DNA of 64,000 bases. Origin: Halomonas sp. ALS9. Its GTDB lineage: Bacteria; Pseudomonadota; Gammaproteobacteria; Pseudomonadales; Halomonadaceae. The notes under the pieces were generated by a model. It was not told the origin of the DNA, did no database searches, and was given only the letters and a program-made list of their open reading frames with translations. Below are positions 51,633 to 60,749 of this stretch, in pieces (positions within the stretch are counted from its first letter, which is position 1; the number at the start of each line of letters is the position of its first letter). The stretch is taken from the NCBI RefSeq assembly GCF_001651035.1, contig NZ_LXRG01000054.1, positions 1 through 64,000 on the forward strand, in the 5' to 3' direction. The translations under genes were made by a program, and so were the position numbers.

Positions 51633-52940
51633 ATGTCGATTACATCAGAAAAGCAATTACCCGAAGCTGTAACGGCCTGGCGCGATCCGGAAATGGACTC
51701 GGTCAAAGGCACCGAGACCCCCAAAGATCCGAACAAAGGTTATATTGCTCTACTTGGCTGGAGCGTAAACGCTATTAAGGCTGCACAAAAATTTGACCGC
51801 CGCTATATCGTTGTGGCGCCAGAGTGGGCCGCAGATTTCTGTACCGCGAACAATATACCTTTTATTCCATGGGACTTTATTCGCCTGAATGATCGTTCCA
51901 TGGAGATCGCCGAAAAGCTGAAGGAAGAAGGTGTAGACGTCGCTATCCCGCTGTTTGAAGAAACTGTTGAGTGGTCTGGTGCCATCAACTCTGTTCTCCT
52001 TGATAGCCCGCGGATGTTCGGACAGTCCATCCTTTTCCGTGATAAGGCCTTAATGAAGCGTCGTGCTCAGTTGGGCGGCATTCGGGTCGGGATCTTTGAA
52101 GAGGCACATGAGAAAGAGGACATCGTCCGCTTTATGAAGCGCGTCAACCAAACGCTGCTCAAACTGGACGGCGATCCAGATGACCCGATTCACGTCAAAG
52201 CCTTCGACAAAGCCGGTTGTCTTGGCCACCGAATGATCCGCACGATAGCTGAAATTGACAACATCCCGGATGAAGAATATCCGCTGTTGATGGAAAGTCA
52301 CTTGAGCGGCTGGGAGTTTGCTGTTGAAGCCTGGATACACGATGGCAAAATTCAGTTTCTGAACATTTCAGAATACGTGACGTTGGGCTATTCAGTCTTC
52401 GTGCCCGCGACTGCAGAACTGGAAAGCTGGCGTAACGCGATCACCAAGCAGATCGAATTGCTGATCAAAACGTTCGATATCCAGTTTGGCCTAATCCATC
52501 CTGAGTACTTCGTGACAGCTGACGGTGAGATGTACTTTGGCGAGGTTGCCTATCGTCCGCCTGGCTTTAAAGCGTTTGAGCTGATCGAAAAAGCCTACGG
52601 ATTTAACGCCTACCAAGCGTCAATGCTGGTGTTCGACCCGAAAAGCACCAAAGAGGAAGTGGCTGCTTTCTTCCCTCGTGAAGTGGTCGATGCGAAAGGC
52701 TATGCAGGGTGCTTTGGTGTATACCCTCGCCGTCGTGTTGTCAGCAAGCTGGAAATGCCTGAAGAAACGATTAATCATCCGTATTTCGAGTCGCATGAAC
52801 TGATTGAGCCAACAGAAGAGACTGTTCCTGACCGCTCGGCCTTTGGGACGCATTGGGGCTTGCTCTTCTTCTTTGGTGATGACCCCATCAAAATGCGCGA
52901 TTTGCTAAAAGCCCAAGAGGATCTGGACTTTTACGTCTAA
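51633..52940 (+). CDS. Stand-alone ATP-grasp domain protein
   Basis: The 435-residue protein has an N-terminal Rossmann-like part (about 35-110, YIALLGWSVNAIKAAQKFDRR) and an ATP-grasp fold in the centre. FAVEAWIHDGKIQFLNISEY and FGLIHPEYFVTADGEMYFGE carry the acidic Mg-ATP residues, followed by VAYRPPGFKAFELIE. ATP-grasp enzymes join a carboxylate to an amine or thiol through an acyl-phosphate. The partner substrates are unknown, and no biosynthetic genes flank it. It has a strong ribosome-binding site and a strong terminator, so it is expressed alone and probably well. Confidence 0.85.
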   Translation: MSITSEKQLPEAVTAWRDPEMDSVKGTETPKDPNKGYIALLGWSVNAIKAAQKFDRRYIVVAPEWAADFCTANNIPFIPWDFIRLNDRSMEIAEKLKEEGVDVAIPLFEETVEWSGAINSVLLDSPRMFGQSILFRDKALMKRRAQLGGIRVGIFEEAHEKEDIVRFMKRVNQTLLKLDGDPDDPIHVKAFDKAGCLGHRMIRTIAEIDNIPDEEYPLLMESHLSGWEFAVEAWIHDGKIQFLNISEYVTLGYSVFVPATAELESWRNAITKQIELLIKTFDIQFGLIHPEYFVTADGEMYFGEVAYRPPGFKAFELIEKAYGFNAYQASMLVFDPKSTKEEVAAFFPREVVDAKGYAGCFGVYPRRRVVSKLEMPEETINHPYFESHELIEPTEETVPDRSAFGTHWGLLFFFGDDPIKMRDLLKAQEDLDFYV

Positions 52941-52970
52941 CGCTGGCTAACGTAGATAGCCGAACATGGA

Positions 52971-53027
52971 CGCTGCTACTAGTATCAGGAGGTCTTAATA
53001 TTCTGATGCTGGTAGCAGCGCTTTTTT
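52971..53027 (+). terminator. Strong terminator after the ATP-grasp gene
   Basis: A long stem begins with CGCTGCTAC (52971-52979) paired with GTAGCAGCG (53012-53020), continues with TATCAG/CTGATG inside, and is followed by CTTTTTTG. Confidence 0.85.
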
Positions 53028-53034
53028 GTGTTTT

Positions 53035-53066
53035 TTTATCTTAGTATTTCTTTATCTTAGTATTTC
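53035..53066. repeat. Perfect 16-bp tandem duplication
   Basis: TTTATCTTAGTATTTC occurs at 53035-53050 and again at 53051-53066, between the terminator and the end of the CBS gene. Confidence 0.85.
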
Positions 53067-53070
53067 GCTT

Positions 53071-53460
53071 CTACTCTACCTGCTCCAGCAATACCGCCAT
53101 GATATCGTCCATGGTGACAAACCCTAGCAGGTCGTTATCTTCCAGCACCAAAATACGCTTTACCCGGTGTTCGGTCATCATAGCCGCTACCTGTCGCACC
53201 GACAGGCTCTTGCCGACCGACAGCGCCGGCTTGGCGCAGGCGTCATAGACGTTCAGGAGGTCGATATCGCCTTCCTCTGCTACCACTGTTTTCAAAATAT
53301 TGGTGTAAGTAATAAGCCCATAGGCATCGTTGGGGTGCTGTTTCTCAACGACCAATGACTTTACGCTGTGCTTTTTCATCAAGCTCAGCGCTTCCCGAAG
53401 CTTAGCAAAGGGGGAGACGCAAGCCACATTGCTAACCATTACATCTTTGACCAGTTTCAT
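53071..53460 (-). CDS. CBS-domain-pair protein
   Basis: A 129-residue protein made of two CBS repeats (about 5-60 and 70-127). VMVSNVACVSPFAKLREALS opens the first, and SLSVRQVAAMMTEHRVKRILV with LLGFVTMDDIMAVL forms the second. CBS pairs bind adenine nucleotides and regulate partners. It is the third gene of the DUF1538 operon, 12 bp after the PII-like gene, so it probably reports energy charge to the transporter-like membrane protein. Confidence 0.88.
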   Translation of the reverse strand: MKLVKDVMVSNVACVSPFAKLREALSLMKKHSVKSLVVEKQHPNDAYGLITYTNILKTVVAEEGDIDLLNVYDACAKPALSVGKSLSVRQVAAMMTEHRVKRILVLEDNDLLGFVTMDDIMAVLLEQVE

Positions 53461-53472
53461 CGCTGCAGCTCC

Positions 53473-53823
53473 TCAAATATTCTCTTTCAAGTGTTGTTCA
53501 AATTTATGGAACTGAGACACATCGATGCCGCCGAGATGTTCCAGCGGAAGGGTAAATACCAGCCCAAGAGAGTCGTTTTCCTGGGGCATCAGCAGCTGTT
53601 GGATGGCTTTTAGAATTTGCAGTGATAGGCTTTTTTCAAGCACCATCACTAGAACGCTCTGGCTACCGTCATAAGTAAGTCCGAAAAAGGTTTTCTTGGC
53701 GGTGTTGCTGATGCCGCGCCCCGTCATAACCGTAATGCCACCGGCGCCAAGGTCACGGGCGGAATCAATGCATTCCTGTTCCGAGTCTTCAGGAACAATG
53801 GCAACGAGAACGGAAAACTTCAT
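53473..53823 (-). CDS. PII-like signalling protein
   Basis: A 116-residue protein of the PII superfamily size (about 112). The core begins MKFSVLVAIVPEDSEQECID, the T-loop region contains VMTGRGISNTAKKTFFG, and the C-terminal half continues VLEKSLSLQILKAIQQLL. The classic GlnB T-loop tyrosine site is missing, which places it among PII-like proteins rather than GlnB/GlnK. Its start overlaps the DUF1538 stop as ATGA. By analogy with GlnK-AmtB it may plug or gate the adjacent membrane protein according to nucleotide state. Confidence 0.78.
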   Translation of the reverse strand: MKFSVLVAIVPEDSEQECIDSARDLGAGGITVMTGRGISNTAKKTFFGLTYDGSQSVLVMVLEKSLSLQILKAIQQLLMPQENDSLGLVFTLPLEHLGGIDVSQFHKFEQHLKENI

Positions 53824-55307
53824 GAGAGCACCTCTCTACGGTTTGTCCACCAATGCATCACAATGGCATAGGTCATAACGGTAACAATAGGGAAAATAGA
53901 AGCGAAAGCAATCAGCCCGAATCCGTCAATCAGGACACTGCGGCCCTCAATATTAGCGGCTAAACCAATGCCCAGGGCTGTTACCAGCGGCACGGTGACC
54001 TCAGATGTAGTGACGCCGCCTAAGTCATAAGCCAAGGCAACGATGTATTTAGGCGCTAGAGCGGTCAGAATGATCACCAGCGTATAGCCGCCCATTATGT
54101 AGTAATGCATGGATCCTCCCACAATGATCCGGTGAACGCCTATGCTGATGCCAATGGCCACGCCAAGGGCAACCAGTAGACGGATCGCGCTGCCATTAAT
54201 CCGCCCTGCAGCAGCTTCTTCTGCTTGCTTGCCTACCGCCAGCAGCGCGGGTTCGGCCATGGTGGTGGCAAATCCAATCATGAACGCAAACAGATAAATA
54301 AAGCCGAAGCGTTCCAACTCGATCAGTTGTTCGGCCATACTGGTGCCGATCGGGAATAGTCCCATTTTAAGGCCTACCACAAAGGCATAGAGGCCAAAAA
54401 TGACCAGTACAAAGCCAAACACTATTTTGCGAGGGTTGGAGAGTCCGCGCCGCAGCACAATGTATTGAAAAAAGAGAATAGTCAGAATGATGGGCAGAAC
54501 GTCCCGCACCATCTCTGCTAACTCCAATAGCATCTTGAAGGCGCCGGAAATAGCGTTACCCTCATCCTGAAGGGGCATCACCGGAATATCGTCTGAACCC
54601 TCGCCACTGTAGACCACAATCCCGTAGAGCTGCACGGTAATCATCGGCACCATGACGGCCAGCGCGACCAGCCCGAATCCGTCAGTAAGCGGGTTGCGAC
54701 CACGAATGGACGCAGCCAAGCCAATGCCCAGGGCGGCAATCAGGGGAACCGTGACAATGTTGGTGGTAACGCCCCCTGAGTCATAGGCCAGACCGATGAT
54801 TTCTTCAGGAGCAAACCAAGTGACGATGACCACCGTGATGTAGCCAATGATCATAAACCAGTGCAGTGGATAGCCAATGATGATGCGGAAAACCCCCAGC
54901 GCAATGACCACACCGACAGAGGTGGCGACCAGCAAGCGGAGAGTAAGCGCATCGATTTTGCCCACGCTAATATCCTGGGCCTGCTGAGCGACGGCAATCA
55001 GCGCAGGCTCAGCGACAACCGCAGAAAATCCCATCGCAAATCCAAAAGCCAGCAGAATGGGCATAGACCCTCTTTTGGCAAATTGATTGGACAAGCTTTT
55101 GCCGACCGGGAAAATGCTCAGTTCAAGGCCCTGAAGAAACAGTGCGACGCCTACCGCCACGATTAACAGACCAACCGCCATGCTTAGCGTATTTTCAGGG
55201 GCTTGTTGAAGTACCACCAATTGGAAAAAAACAACGACCGCCACAATCGGCAACAAGTTCTTCAAGGCGTGCAGCAACGATTGGCCGAAAGCGTGGACGT
55301 AGAACAC
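53820..55307 (-). CDS. DUF1538 membrane protein with internal duplication
   Basis: A 495-residue integral membrane protein with two homologous halves of about 240 residues. Matching segments are FAMGFSAVVAEPALIAVAQQ with FMIGFATTMAEPALLAVGKQ, and AYDSGGVTTNIVTVPLIAAL with AYDLGGVTTSEVTVPLVTAL. The repeat of conserved AEPAL and GGVTT in hydrophobic surroundings suggests a pseudo-symmetric transporter or channel, as in many carriers. It is first in an operon with PII-like and CBS genes, both nucleotide-sensing. The transported ion or solute is unknown. Confidence 0.87.
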   Translation of the reverse strand: MFYVHAFGQSLLHALKNLLPIVAVVVFFQLVVLQQAPENTLSMAVGLLIVAVGVALFLQGLELSIFPVGKSLSNQFAKRGSMPILLAFGFAMGFSAVVAEPALIAVAQQAQDISVGKIDALTLRLLVATSVGVVIALGVFRIIIGYPLHWFMIIGYITVVIVTWFAPEEIIGLAYDSGGVTTNIVTVPLIAALGIGLAASIRGRNPLTDGFGLVALAVMVPMITVQLYGIVVYSGEGSDDIPVMPLQDEGNAISGAFKMLLELAEMVRDVLPIILTILFFQYIVLRRGLSNPRKIVFGFVLVIFGLYAFVVGLKMGLFPIGTSMAEQLIELERFGFIYLFAFMIGFATTMAEPALLAVGKQAEEAAAGRINGSAIRLLVALGVAIGISIGVHRIIVGGSMHYYIMGGYTLVIILTALAPKYIVALAYDLGGVTTSEVTVPLVTALGIGLAANIEGRSVLIDGFGLIAFASIFPIVTVMTYAIVMHWWTNRREVLS

Positions 55308-55540
55308 TGAGTACCTCTCTGTTAACGATGAGCCTGTGCGCTATCAATTGGCCAAACCTTAGCACGTTACCGTCCGCAGGAGATGGCTATAATCGTAGAC
55401 ATATCTAATGTGATCTTCGCCTGTGGGCTGGCGATGTTTGTTGTGGTGTTTTCGACGATGTTCGCGCTATACCACGGCCTTTCCATCGGGGACTCAAGGA
55501 GTTAACGCTTATAACACGATGGCGGGATTTATTTCAGTTT

Positions 55541-55945
55541 TTATAGTTCACACCAAATACGCTCCTTAAAGTCTTCGCTTAGTTCAGATACGTTGCGCAT
55601 GCGGTTAAAAGTGGCTTCTGACATGTCGTCAGCTATTTGGTGGTAACAGGACGCCATCAACTCCGGAGTCAGCGGCCCGTTGAGGCCCAGCATGCAGTGT
55701 GTGAGCTTGCTATAGACGGGTGCCATGGCCGCAAGGAAATCTATTTCGTGGCGAAGTGCGTCGTTAAGTGTTTCTAGCCAAATGCAGTGTAGCTTGACCG
55801 CCGAATGGGTGGTTTCAGTCCACGGCTGATACCAAAAAACGAGCAAGTCTTTGTTATTGAGCATGTGGTTATTGAGTATGTAGTTCTTGAGCACGTTGCT
55901 ATTGGCGATGTTAAAAGCGGCGTTTGGAAACGTTGATGTTGTCAT
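55541..55945 (-). CDS. Hypothetical protein with Asn/Leu repeat, phasin-like size
   Basis: A 134-residue protein. The N-terminal part is a pentapeptide repeat (NSNVL/KNYIL/NNHML/NNKDL) encoded by a 15-bp tandem repeat, and the rest is helical (HSAVKLHCIWLETLNDALRH...). The helical part with LxxW and small size recalls phasins or other granule-associated proteins, but I cannot assign the family. It is monocistronic and divergent from the P-type ATPase gene. Confidence 0.6.
   Translation of the reverse strand: MTTSTFPNAAFNIANSNVLKNYILNNHMLNNKDLLVFWYQPWTETTHSAVKLHCIWLETLNDALRHEIDFLAAMAPVYSKLTHCMLGLNGPLTPELMASCYHQIADDMSEATFNRMRNVSELSEDFKERIWCEL
55853..55912 (-). repeat. 15-bp tandem repeat in the hypothetical gene (four copies)
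   Basis: Units start at 55853, 55868, 55883 and 55898, variants of GTTATTGAGCATGTG. They encode the N-terminal pentapeptide repeat. Confidence 0.8.
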
Positions 55946-56129
55946 TTTCTTGGCTCCTCAAGTGAAGTAATAAGTATAGCGCTCATCAATTTCACAGAAG
56001 TATTTAATAGCCGTTGGTTTGACCGACATCAATGTTGTGGTGCGATAAATAATGACTAATGAAGTGTGCCGTGCGGTAGTGCTCAACCTGTCGACGTCAC
56101 CTTTCTATTTTCGCTGTCTAGGAGACAGT

Positions 56130-58862
56130 ATGGATATACCCGCCGCCGATACCGATTTGTCATCAGAACGCATGCTTCTGGAGGTTCATGCGAGGCACGC
56201 TGATGATGTCATTGCGGATTTGGAGACTTCGCCATCGGGGCTGACAGTAAATGAAGCTGCAAGGCGCTTGGAGATGTATGGGCGTAATCAGTTACCGACA
56301 GTAGCTGGCCGACACCCGCTGCTTCGCTTGCTTTCACATTTTCATAACGCACTCATCTATTTTCTTTTGGCGTCAGCAGTGGCTGCTTTGTTGTTGGGAC
56401 ATTTTGTCGATGCGTCGGTTATTGTTGCGGTAGTTATGGTTAACGCTGTGGTCGGCTTCGTGCAGGAAGGGAAGGCGGAAAAAGCGCTGAATGCAATCCG
56501 TAACCTAATCGCACCGCACGCCCATTTAGTCAGGGAAGGGAAGCACGTCGAAGTGCCCGTCGATGAGATCGTTCTGGGTGATATCGTATCATTGGAGGCA
56601 GGAGATCGAGTGCCTGCCGATCTGCGCCTTATCCGTGCCAGCGCATTGCGAATTGAGGAAGCGATCCTAACCGGTGAGTCGGTAGCTGCAGAAAAGCGGG
56701 TGACACCGGCGCCAAAGGAGGCAGCGCTAGGTGATTGTCACTCTATGGCTTACTCGGGCACGTTGGTGGCCACTGGGCAGGCAACAGGAGTGGTGGTGGC
56801 TACCGGTAGCGATACTGAAATCGGGCGAATCAGTACGTTGTTGCGCGATGTTCAACCACTTACCACGCCACTGCTACAGCAGATCAATCGCTTCGGAACG
56901 CAGTTCACTTGGATCACGTTGGTCGTAGCGGTCGCATTGTTTGCCTTTGCGGTGCTGGTACGCGGCCATGTCTGGTCGGAGGCCCTTATTGCCGTGGTGG
57001 CTTTAGCTGTCGCAGCAATCCCTGAAGGCCTGCCTGCAGTCATTACTATCACGCTGGCTATCGGCGTGCAGCGCATGGCACGGCGCCACGCCGCTATCCG
57101 CCAGCTTCCTGCAGTGGAAACGCTCGGCGCTACGTCGGTTATCTGCTCCGACAAGACCGGTACGCTGACGCGCAACGAGATGACCGTGCGTCGGCTGGAA
57201 GCCCCCAGTGGCAGAATGACAGTGTCCGGGTCGGGCTATGTACCGGAAGGGCGATTGACAGAGGAGACGGCGGCGAACGTAGAGGATACGCGGCCGCCGG
57301 ATATCGACAGCCTGATCCTTGCCGGTCTGCTATGTAACGATGCCCAGTTGAACCACACCGATGAGGAGTGGCATGTGATCGGCGATCCCATGGAAGGGGC
57401 GCTGGTGGCGTTGGCTATTAAGGCTGGCCTAGATCCCGAGTCTACTCGGCATGAGTGGGCTCGCCTTGCCGAGATCCCCTTCGACGCCAAACATCGCTTT
57501 ATGGCCACGCTCAACTGCCATGCATTGGAGGAAACTCGAATTTTCGTCAAGGGTGCCCCGGACGAACTGCTGCAGCTATGCTCCCTTCAGGCGGATGGTG
57601 AAGGAAGTGGGTCGCTGGAACGGGATGCCTGGACGGCACGCATAGCAGAGGCGGCTGCCCAGGGTGAGCGGGTGCTCGGCTTCGCGACTAAGCGGGTTCC
57701 GCCCGGCACTAACAAGCTGGCGTTTGCTGACCTTGATGATCAGTTAGTTTTTGTTGGCTTAACAGGCTTTATCGATCCGCCTCGGGAAGAGGCAGTGGCG
57801 GCTATTAAAGAGTGCCACTCCGCCGGCATTATGGTGAAGATGATTACTGGCGATCACGCCGCGACGGCAGCGGCTATCGCTCGTCAGTTAGGGTTTGATC
57901 ATGACCTACAAGTACTTACAGGGCGTGAGCTTGATAACATTGCTGATAGCGATCTGCCCGGGATTGTTGCCAAGATCAGTGTTTTTGCACGAACTAACCC
58001 CGAGCATAAACTGCGTATTGTTCAAGCGCTGCAATCGACCGGCGCCATTGTAGCGATGACCGGCGATGGGGTTAATGATGCGCCGTCATTGAAACAGGCA
58101 AATGTCGGGGTTGGTATGGGTCTCAAAGGCACTGATGCGGCAAAAGAGGCGTCGCAGATGGTTCTGCTGAATGATAATTTCGCTTCTATTGTGGCCGCCG
58201 TGAATGAAGGTCGAGTGGTCTACGACAATATTCGTAAGGTGACGGCTTGGACGTTACCGACCAATGGGGGCCAAGTATTAGCGGTCATTGCCGCGATTCT
58301 GTTCAATTTCGCTATGCCGATGTCAGCCGTTCAGATCCTGTGGATCAACCTTATTACGGCGGTCACCCTAGGCCTGTCGCTTGCCTTTGAAGAGGCTGAA
58401 CCCAATGTTATGCAGCGTCGGCCACGTCCCGCGGGGCAGGGCTTGCTAACGCCCTTTCTGGTCTGGCGCATCGTGTTGGTGTCTTTCCTGTTTCTAATTG
58501 CAGCACTTGGCATTTTTTTCTACTCAATGGGCCGCGGGGACGAGTTAGCAATGAGCCGTACCTTGGTGGTTAACACTATTGTGGTAATGCAAGTGTTCTA
58601 TCTTTTCAATGTGCGTTATCTGCACATGACTTCTTTTAACTGGCGAGGCGTGCTGGGAACCCCAGCTGTGCTAACAGCAGTCATCGTGGTCTTTATTGCT
58701 CAGCTTATCTTCACGTATCTGCCGGCTATGCATGGCTTATTCGATACTCGGCCGCTAGGGATTGCGGATGGGATGTTAATTATTAGTATCGGTATCGCCA
58801 TGCTGATGGTGCTGGAAGTTGAGAAGGCGTTTATGCGAAGGGCAGGTTGGCTGGGCCAGTGA
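56130..58862 (+). CDS. P-type cation-transporting ATPase, P2 (Ca2+/SERCA-like) type
   Basis: A 910-residue P-type ATPase. An N-terminal cation_ATPase_N segment (SGLTVNEAARRLEMYGRNQL) precedes the actuator domain with LTGESV, the phosphorylation motif CSDKTGTLTRNEM (Asp at about 341), KGAPDEL in the nucleotide domain, MITGDHAATA and TGDGVNDAPSLKQA. Hydrophobic segments before and after give the usual ten helices. P2 members pump Ca2+, Na+ or K+; the ion cannot be fixed here, though IPEGLPAV in helix 4 is the P2A/PMR1-like form. ATG 56130 has AGGAGA five bases upstream; the frame from 56052 is longer but less likely. Confidence 0.92.
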   Translation: MDIPAADTDLSSERMLLEVHARHADDVIADLETSPSGLTVNEAARRLEMYGRNQLPTVAGRHPLLRLLSHFHNALIYFLLASAVAALLLGHFVDASVIVAVVMVNAVVGFVQEGKAEKALNAIRNLIAPHAHLVREGKHVEVPVDEIVLGDIVSLEAGDRVPADLRLIRASALRIEEAILTGESVAAEKRVTPAPKEAALGDCHSMAYSGTLVATGQATGVVVATGSDTEIGRISTLLRDVQPLTTPLLQQINRFGTQFTWITLVVAVALFAFAVLVRGHVWSEALIAVVALAVAAIPEGLPAVITITLAIGVQRMARRHAAIRQLPAVETLGATSVICSDKTGTLTRNEMTVRRLEAPSGRMTVSGSGYVPEGRLTEETAANVEDTRPPDIDSLILAGLLCNDAQLNHTDEEWHVIGDPMEGALVALAIKAGLDPESTRHEWARLAEIPFDAKHRFMATLNCHALEETRIFVKGAPDELLQLCSLQADGEGSGSLERDAWTARIAEAAAQGERVLGFATKRVPPGTNKLAFADLDDQLVFVGLTGFIDPPREEAVAAIKECHSAGIMVKMITGDHAATAAAIARQLGFDHDLQVLTGRELDNIADSDLPGIVAKISVFARTNPEHKLRIVQALQSTGAIVAMTGDGVNDAPSLKQANVGVGMGLKGTDAAKEASQMVLLNDNFASIVAAVNEGRVVYDNIRKVTAWTLPTNGGQVLAVIAAILFNFAMPMSAVQILWINLITAVTLGLSLAFEEAEPNVMQRRPRPAGQGLLTPFLVWRIVLVSFLFLIAALGIFFYSMGRGDELAMSRTLVVNTIVVMQVFYLFNVRYLHMTSFNWRGVLGTPAVLTAVIVVFIAQLIFTYLPAMHGLFDTRPLGIADGMLIISIGIAMLMVLEVEKAFMRRAGWLGQ

Positions 58863-58931
58863 GCACGCAAGGGCATGCCATTCTAAATGGGCAAACCCTC
58901 TTAGCTCATGAAAAAAGCTAAACCCACGTTT

Positions 58932-59993
58932 TTAACTTTCCGCGGTGAGCAACTCACTCAGCTGTTGCTGTGAAAGCCGCGTATTGGCCATGTAGTAGAC
59001 AATGTCACCATCCTGCAACGGGCGGTCAGTAGTAGGGTTAAGCATATTACCGTCGCTTTCATCACTGCTATTAGCGAGTCCTAGTACGGTCGCGTTACGG
59101 ATTTTTTTCGCTTGCATAAATAGGTCACCAAAGGTGGCACCGGCAGGCGGCTGGCTTAATCTGGTTTGGTACTGGGTAGCGCCACGATCAACCGCAAGTA
59201 GTTCATTGACGACCCGTGAAATACCCGCATCAGACGCTGAGCGTACCAACATTTCCAGCGCTAGTGCTTGGGTGCATTCGATGCCTGGCAAGGTGCGTCG
59301 CAACATGGCTGCGGTGTCGGGATTAGCGCAGTGGGCGACGATATGGGCGTTTTTGGCTTTAAGGCTGTAGGCACTCAGCGCGACAGTGGCAACTCGGTCA
59401 TCACTCGTGTCGTAAATGATGATGCGGCTGGCGCTCTCAACCCCGGCCCGCTTGAGAAGCTCGGCATTGGAGAAACTCTCTCCTTTAATAAATTTCAAAT
59501 CCGCCGGACGTGGGTTGCTCATCTCTTTGGTAACGCAGAGCACTATTTCATCAGGCAAGCTTTTGTCGGCTTGGAGAATGTCCAAAATGCGCTCTGTGGT
59601 TTCACCGTGCCAGCCAATGACCAGGGTGTGGCCGGATAGATGGCTAAAATCGCCTTTTCCTTGCATTTGTAGTCTCCAAAAATTAGAGAGGGTGACAGTG
59701 GCTTTACCGATCAAGGCAGCAAACAGCGAAATGCCGCCGGGGATGAGATAGAGCGTGGCGATCCACTTGCCAGCGGCTGTGGTCGGACTGAAATCACCGA
59801 AACCTACGGTGCTGGAGACGACCACATAAAAATAAACCCAATCGGTAGCTGAATCAGCCACTGCTTCGCCGGCCAGTGCAAAAAGCACCCAGGTGGTGCC
59901 CATGTGTGCGAGTACAATAAGGAGAAGAAATGTCCACGAAATTTGTAGCGTAGACGCTTTAAGAACGCGCAGCAGTTGCTGAATAACGGGCAT
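58932..59993 (-). CDS. Potassium channel with RCK (TrkA-N/TrkA-C) domain
   Basis: A 353-residue channel subunit. A two-helix pore module (about 18-41 and 75-95) flanks the K+ selectivity filter TVGFGD (62-67). An RCK domain follows (HTLVIGWHGETTERILDILQ), then a TrkA-C-like end (about 270-353, LQDGDIVYYMANTRLSQQ). The filter TVGFGD is a standard K+ variant. The GxGxxG of RCK is altered to GWHGET, so nucleotide binding may differ. It is convergent with the P-type ATPase gene. Confidence 0.92.
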   Translation of the reverse strand: MPVIQQLLRVLKASTLQISWTFLLLIVLAHMGTTWVLFALAGEAVADSATDWVYFYVVVSSTVGFGDFSPTTAAGKWIATLYLIPGGISLFAALIGKATVTLSNFWRLQMQGKGDFSHLSGHTLVIGWHGETTERILDILQADKSLPDEIVLCVTKEMSNPRPADLKFIKGESFSNAELLKRAGVESASRIIIYDTSDDRVATVALSAYSLKAKNAHIVAHCANPDTAAMLRRTLPGIECTQALALEMLVRSASDAGISRVVNELLAVDRGATQYQTRLSQPPAGATFGDLFMQAKKIRNATVLGLANSSDESDGNMLNPTTDRPLQDGDIVYYMANTRLSQQQLSELLTAES

Positions 59994-60072
59994 AACGGTC
60001 TCTTGCGGTGGTGGTGTGCAGCCTAGCTTTCACGGCATGGGGATGGTTGATTTTGTGCTAATGTTAAATAGT

Positions 60073-60091
60073 GATTTGATTTCCTTTTCTG
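60073..60091 (+). repeat. No coding content; position marker within intergenic 59994-60261
   Basis: The 268-bp gap between the channel gene and the lipoprotein gene holds no gene. An 8-bp inverted repeat AAATAGTG/CACTATTT (60065-60072 and about 60104-60111) flanks this marker, and a separate hairpin AAGGCCT/AGGCCTT lies at 60173-60191. Neither has a T tract. Confidence 0.3.
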
Positions 60092-60261
60092 ACTGTTAAC
60101 ACTATTTCTACCATGCCAGTAGGCAGAGGCCTTGCGTATCCAAAACTAGCTTGCTTTTCTTGAAGTGAGCATAAGGCCTCCTGTAGGCCTTACCGTCATG
60201 ATGTTCTTTCAAGCAACCACTTGGCATTAACCCAGCAAATTAACGTGACAATAAAGCGGTA

Positions 60262-60432
60262 TTAAAACCCTGCCTTGTTCACTTGTGTGCCGCGTATGCA
60301 GTCGCCATAGACCATGGTGTCGCCAGCCTCTTCTGCTAGTTGGCGGCAGTCAGCAGTTCTTGATGAGGTAGGGCCGGAACTACAGCCCGCGAGTACAAAG
60401 GTAAATAGGCAAAGGGCGATGAGGGCTTTCAT
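60262..60432 (-). CDS. Small lipoprotein
   Basis: A 56-residue protein with a lipoprotein signal (MKALIALCLFTFVLAGC). LAGC is the lipobox, so the mature protein of about 40 residues is anchored by its first cysteine. Two more cysteines (ADCRQLAEEA and YGDCIRG) could form a disulfide. The function is unknown. ATG 60432 follows AGGAG; the longer frame from 60468 is not supported. Confidence 0.72.
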   Translation of the reverse strand: MKALIALCLFTFVLAGCSSGPTSSRTADCRQLAEEAGDTMVYGDCIRGTQVNKAGF

Positions 60433-60566
60433 TGGTAACTCCTTGTCAGCACATAATCCTTCCGGCATTTAACCTCATTGGTATCGTTCGTGTCGATGAT
60501 AGGTGTCGGAACATCGTGTTAAACGCTAATGTCATAGCTTCAATTTTCTTTTTCTAGGATAAGCAT

Positions 60567-60749
60567 ATGGATCGTGTATTTGCATGGGATCACCACCACA
60601 GTCAGATTGTTTACCGTATTCCAGGCCATCGGCATGAAGATGGTCGAGAAGATAGCGATTTCTCACCTGTATGGCTGCCCGCGGAGGAGTCAGACTTACC
60701 AGAGGGAGTGACGATTGAGGATCTGCGCAAAGTGTCCGTTAAGGATTAG
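60567..60749 (+). CDS. Small acidic hypothetical protein
   Basis: A 60-residue protein from ATG 60567 with a weak AGGAT upstream. It is rich in His and acidic residues (WDHHHSQIVYRIPGHRHEDG then DSDFSPVWLPAEESDLPEG), with no signal peptide or membrane helix. The family is not recognised. The His-rich start might bind metal, which is speculation. Confidence 0.55.
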   Translation: MDRVFAWDHHHSQIVYRIPGHRHEDGREDSDFSPVWLPAEESDLPEGVTIEDLRKVSVKD

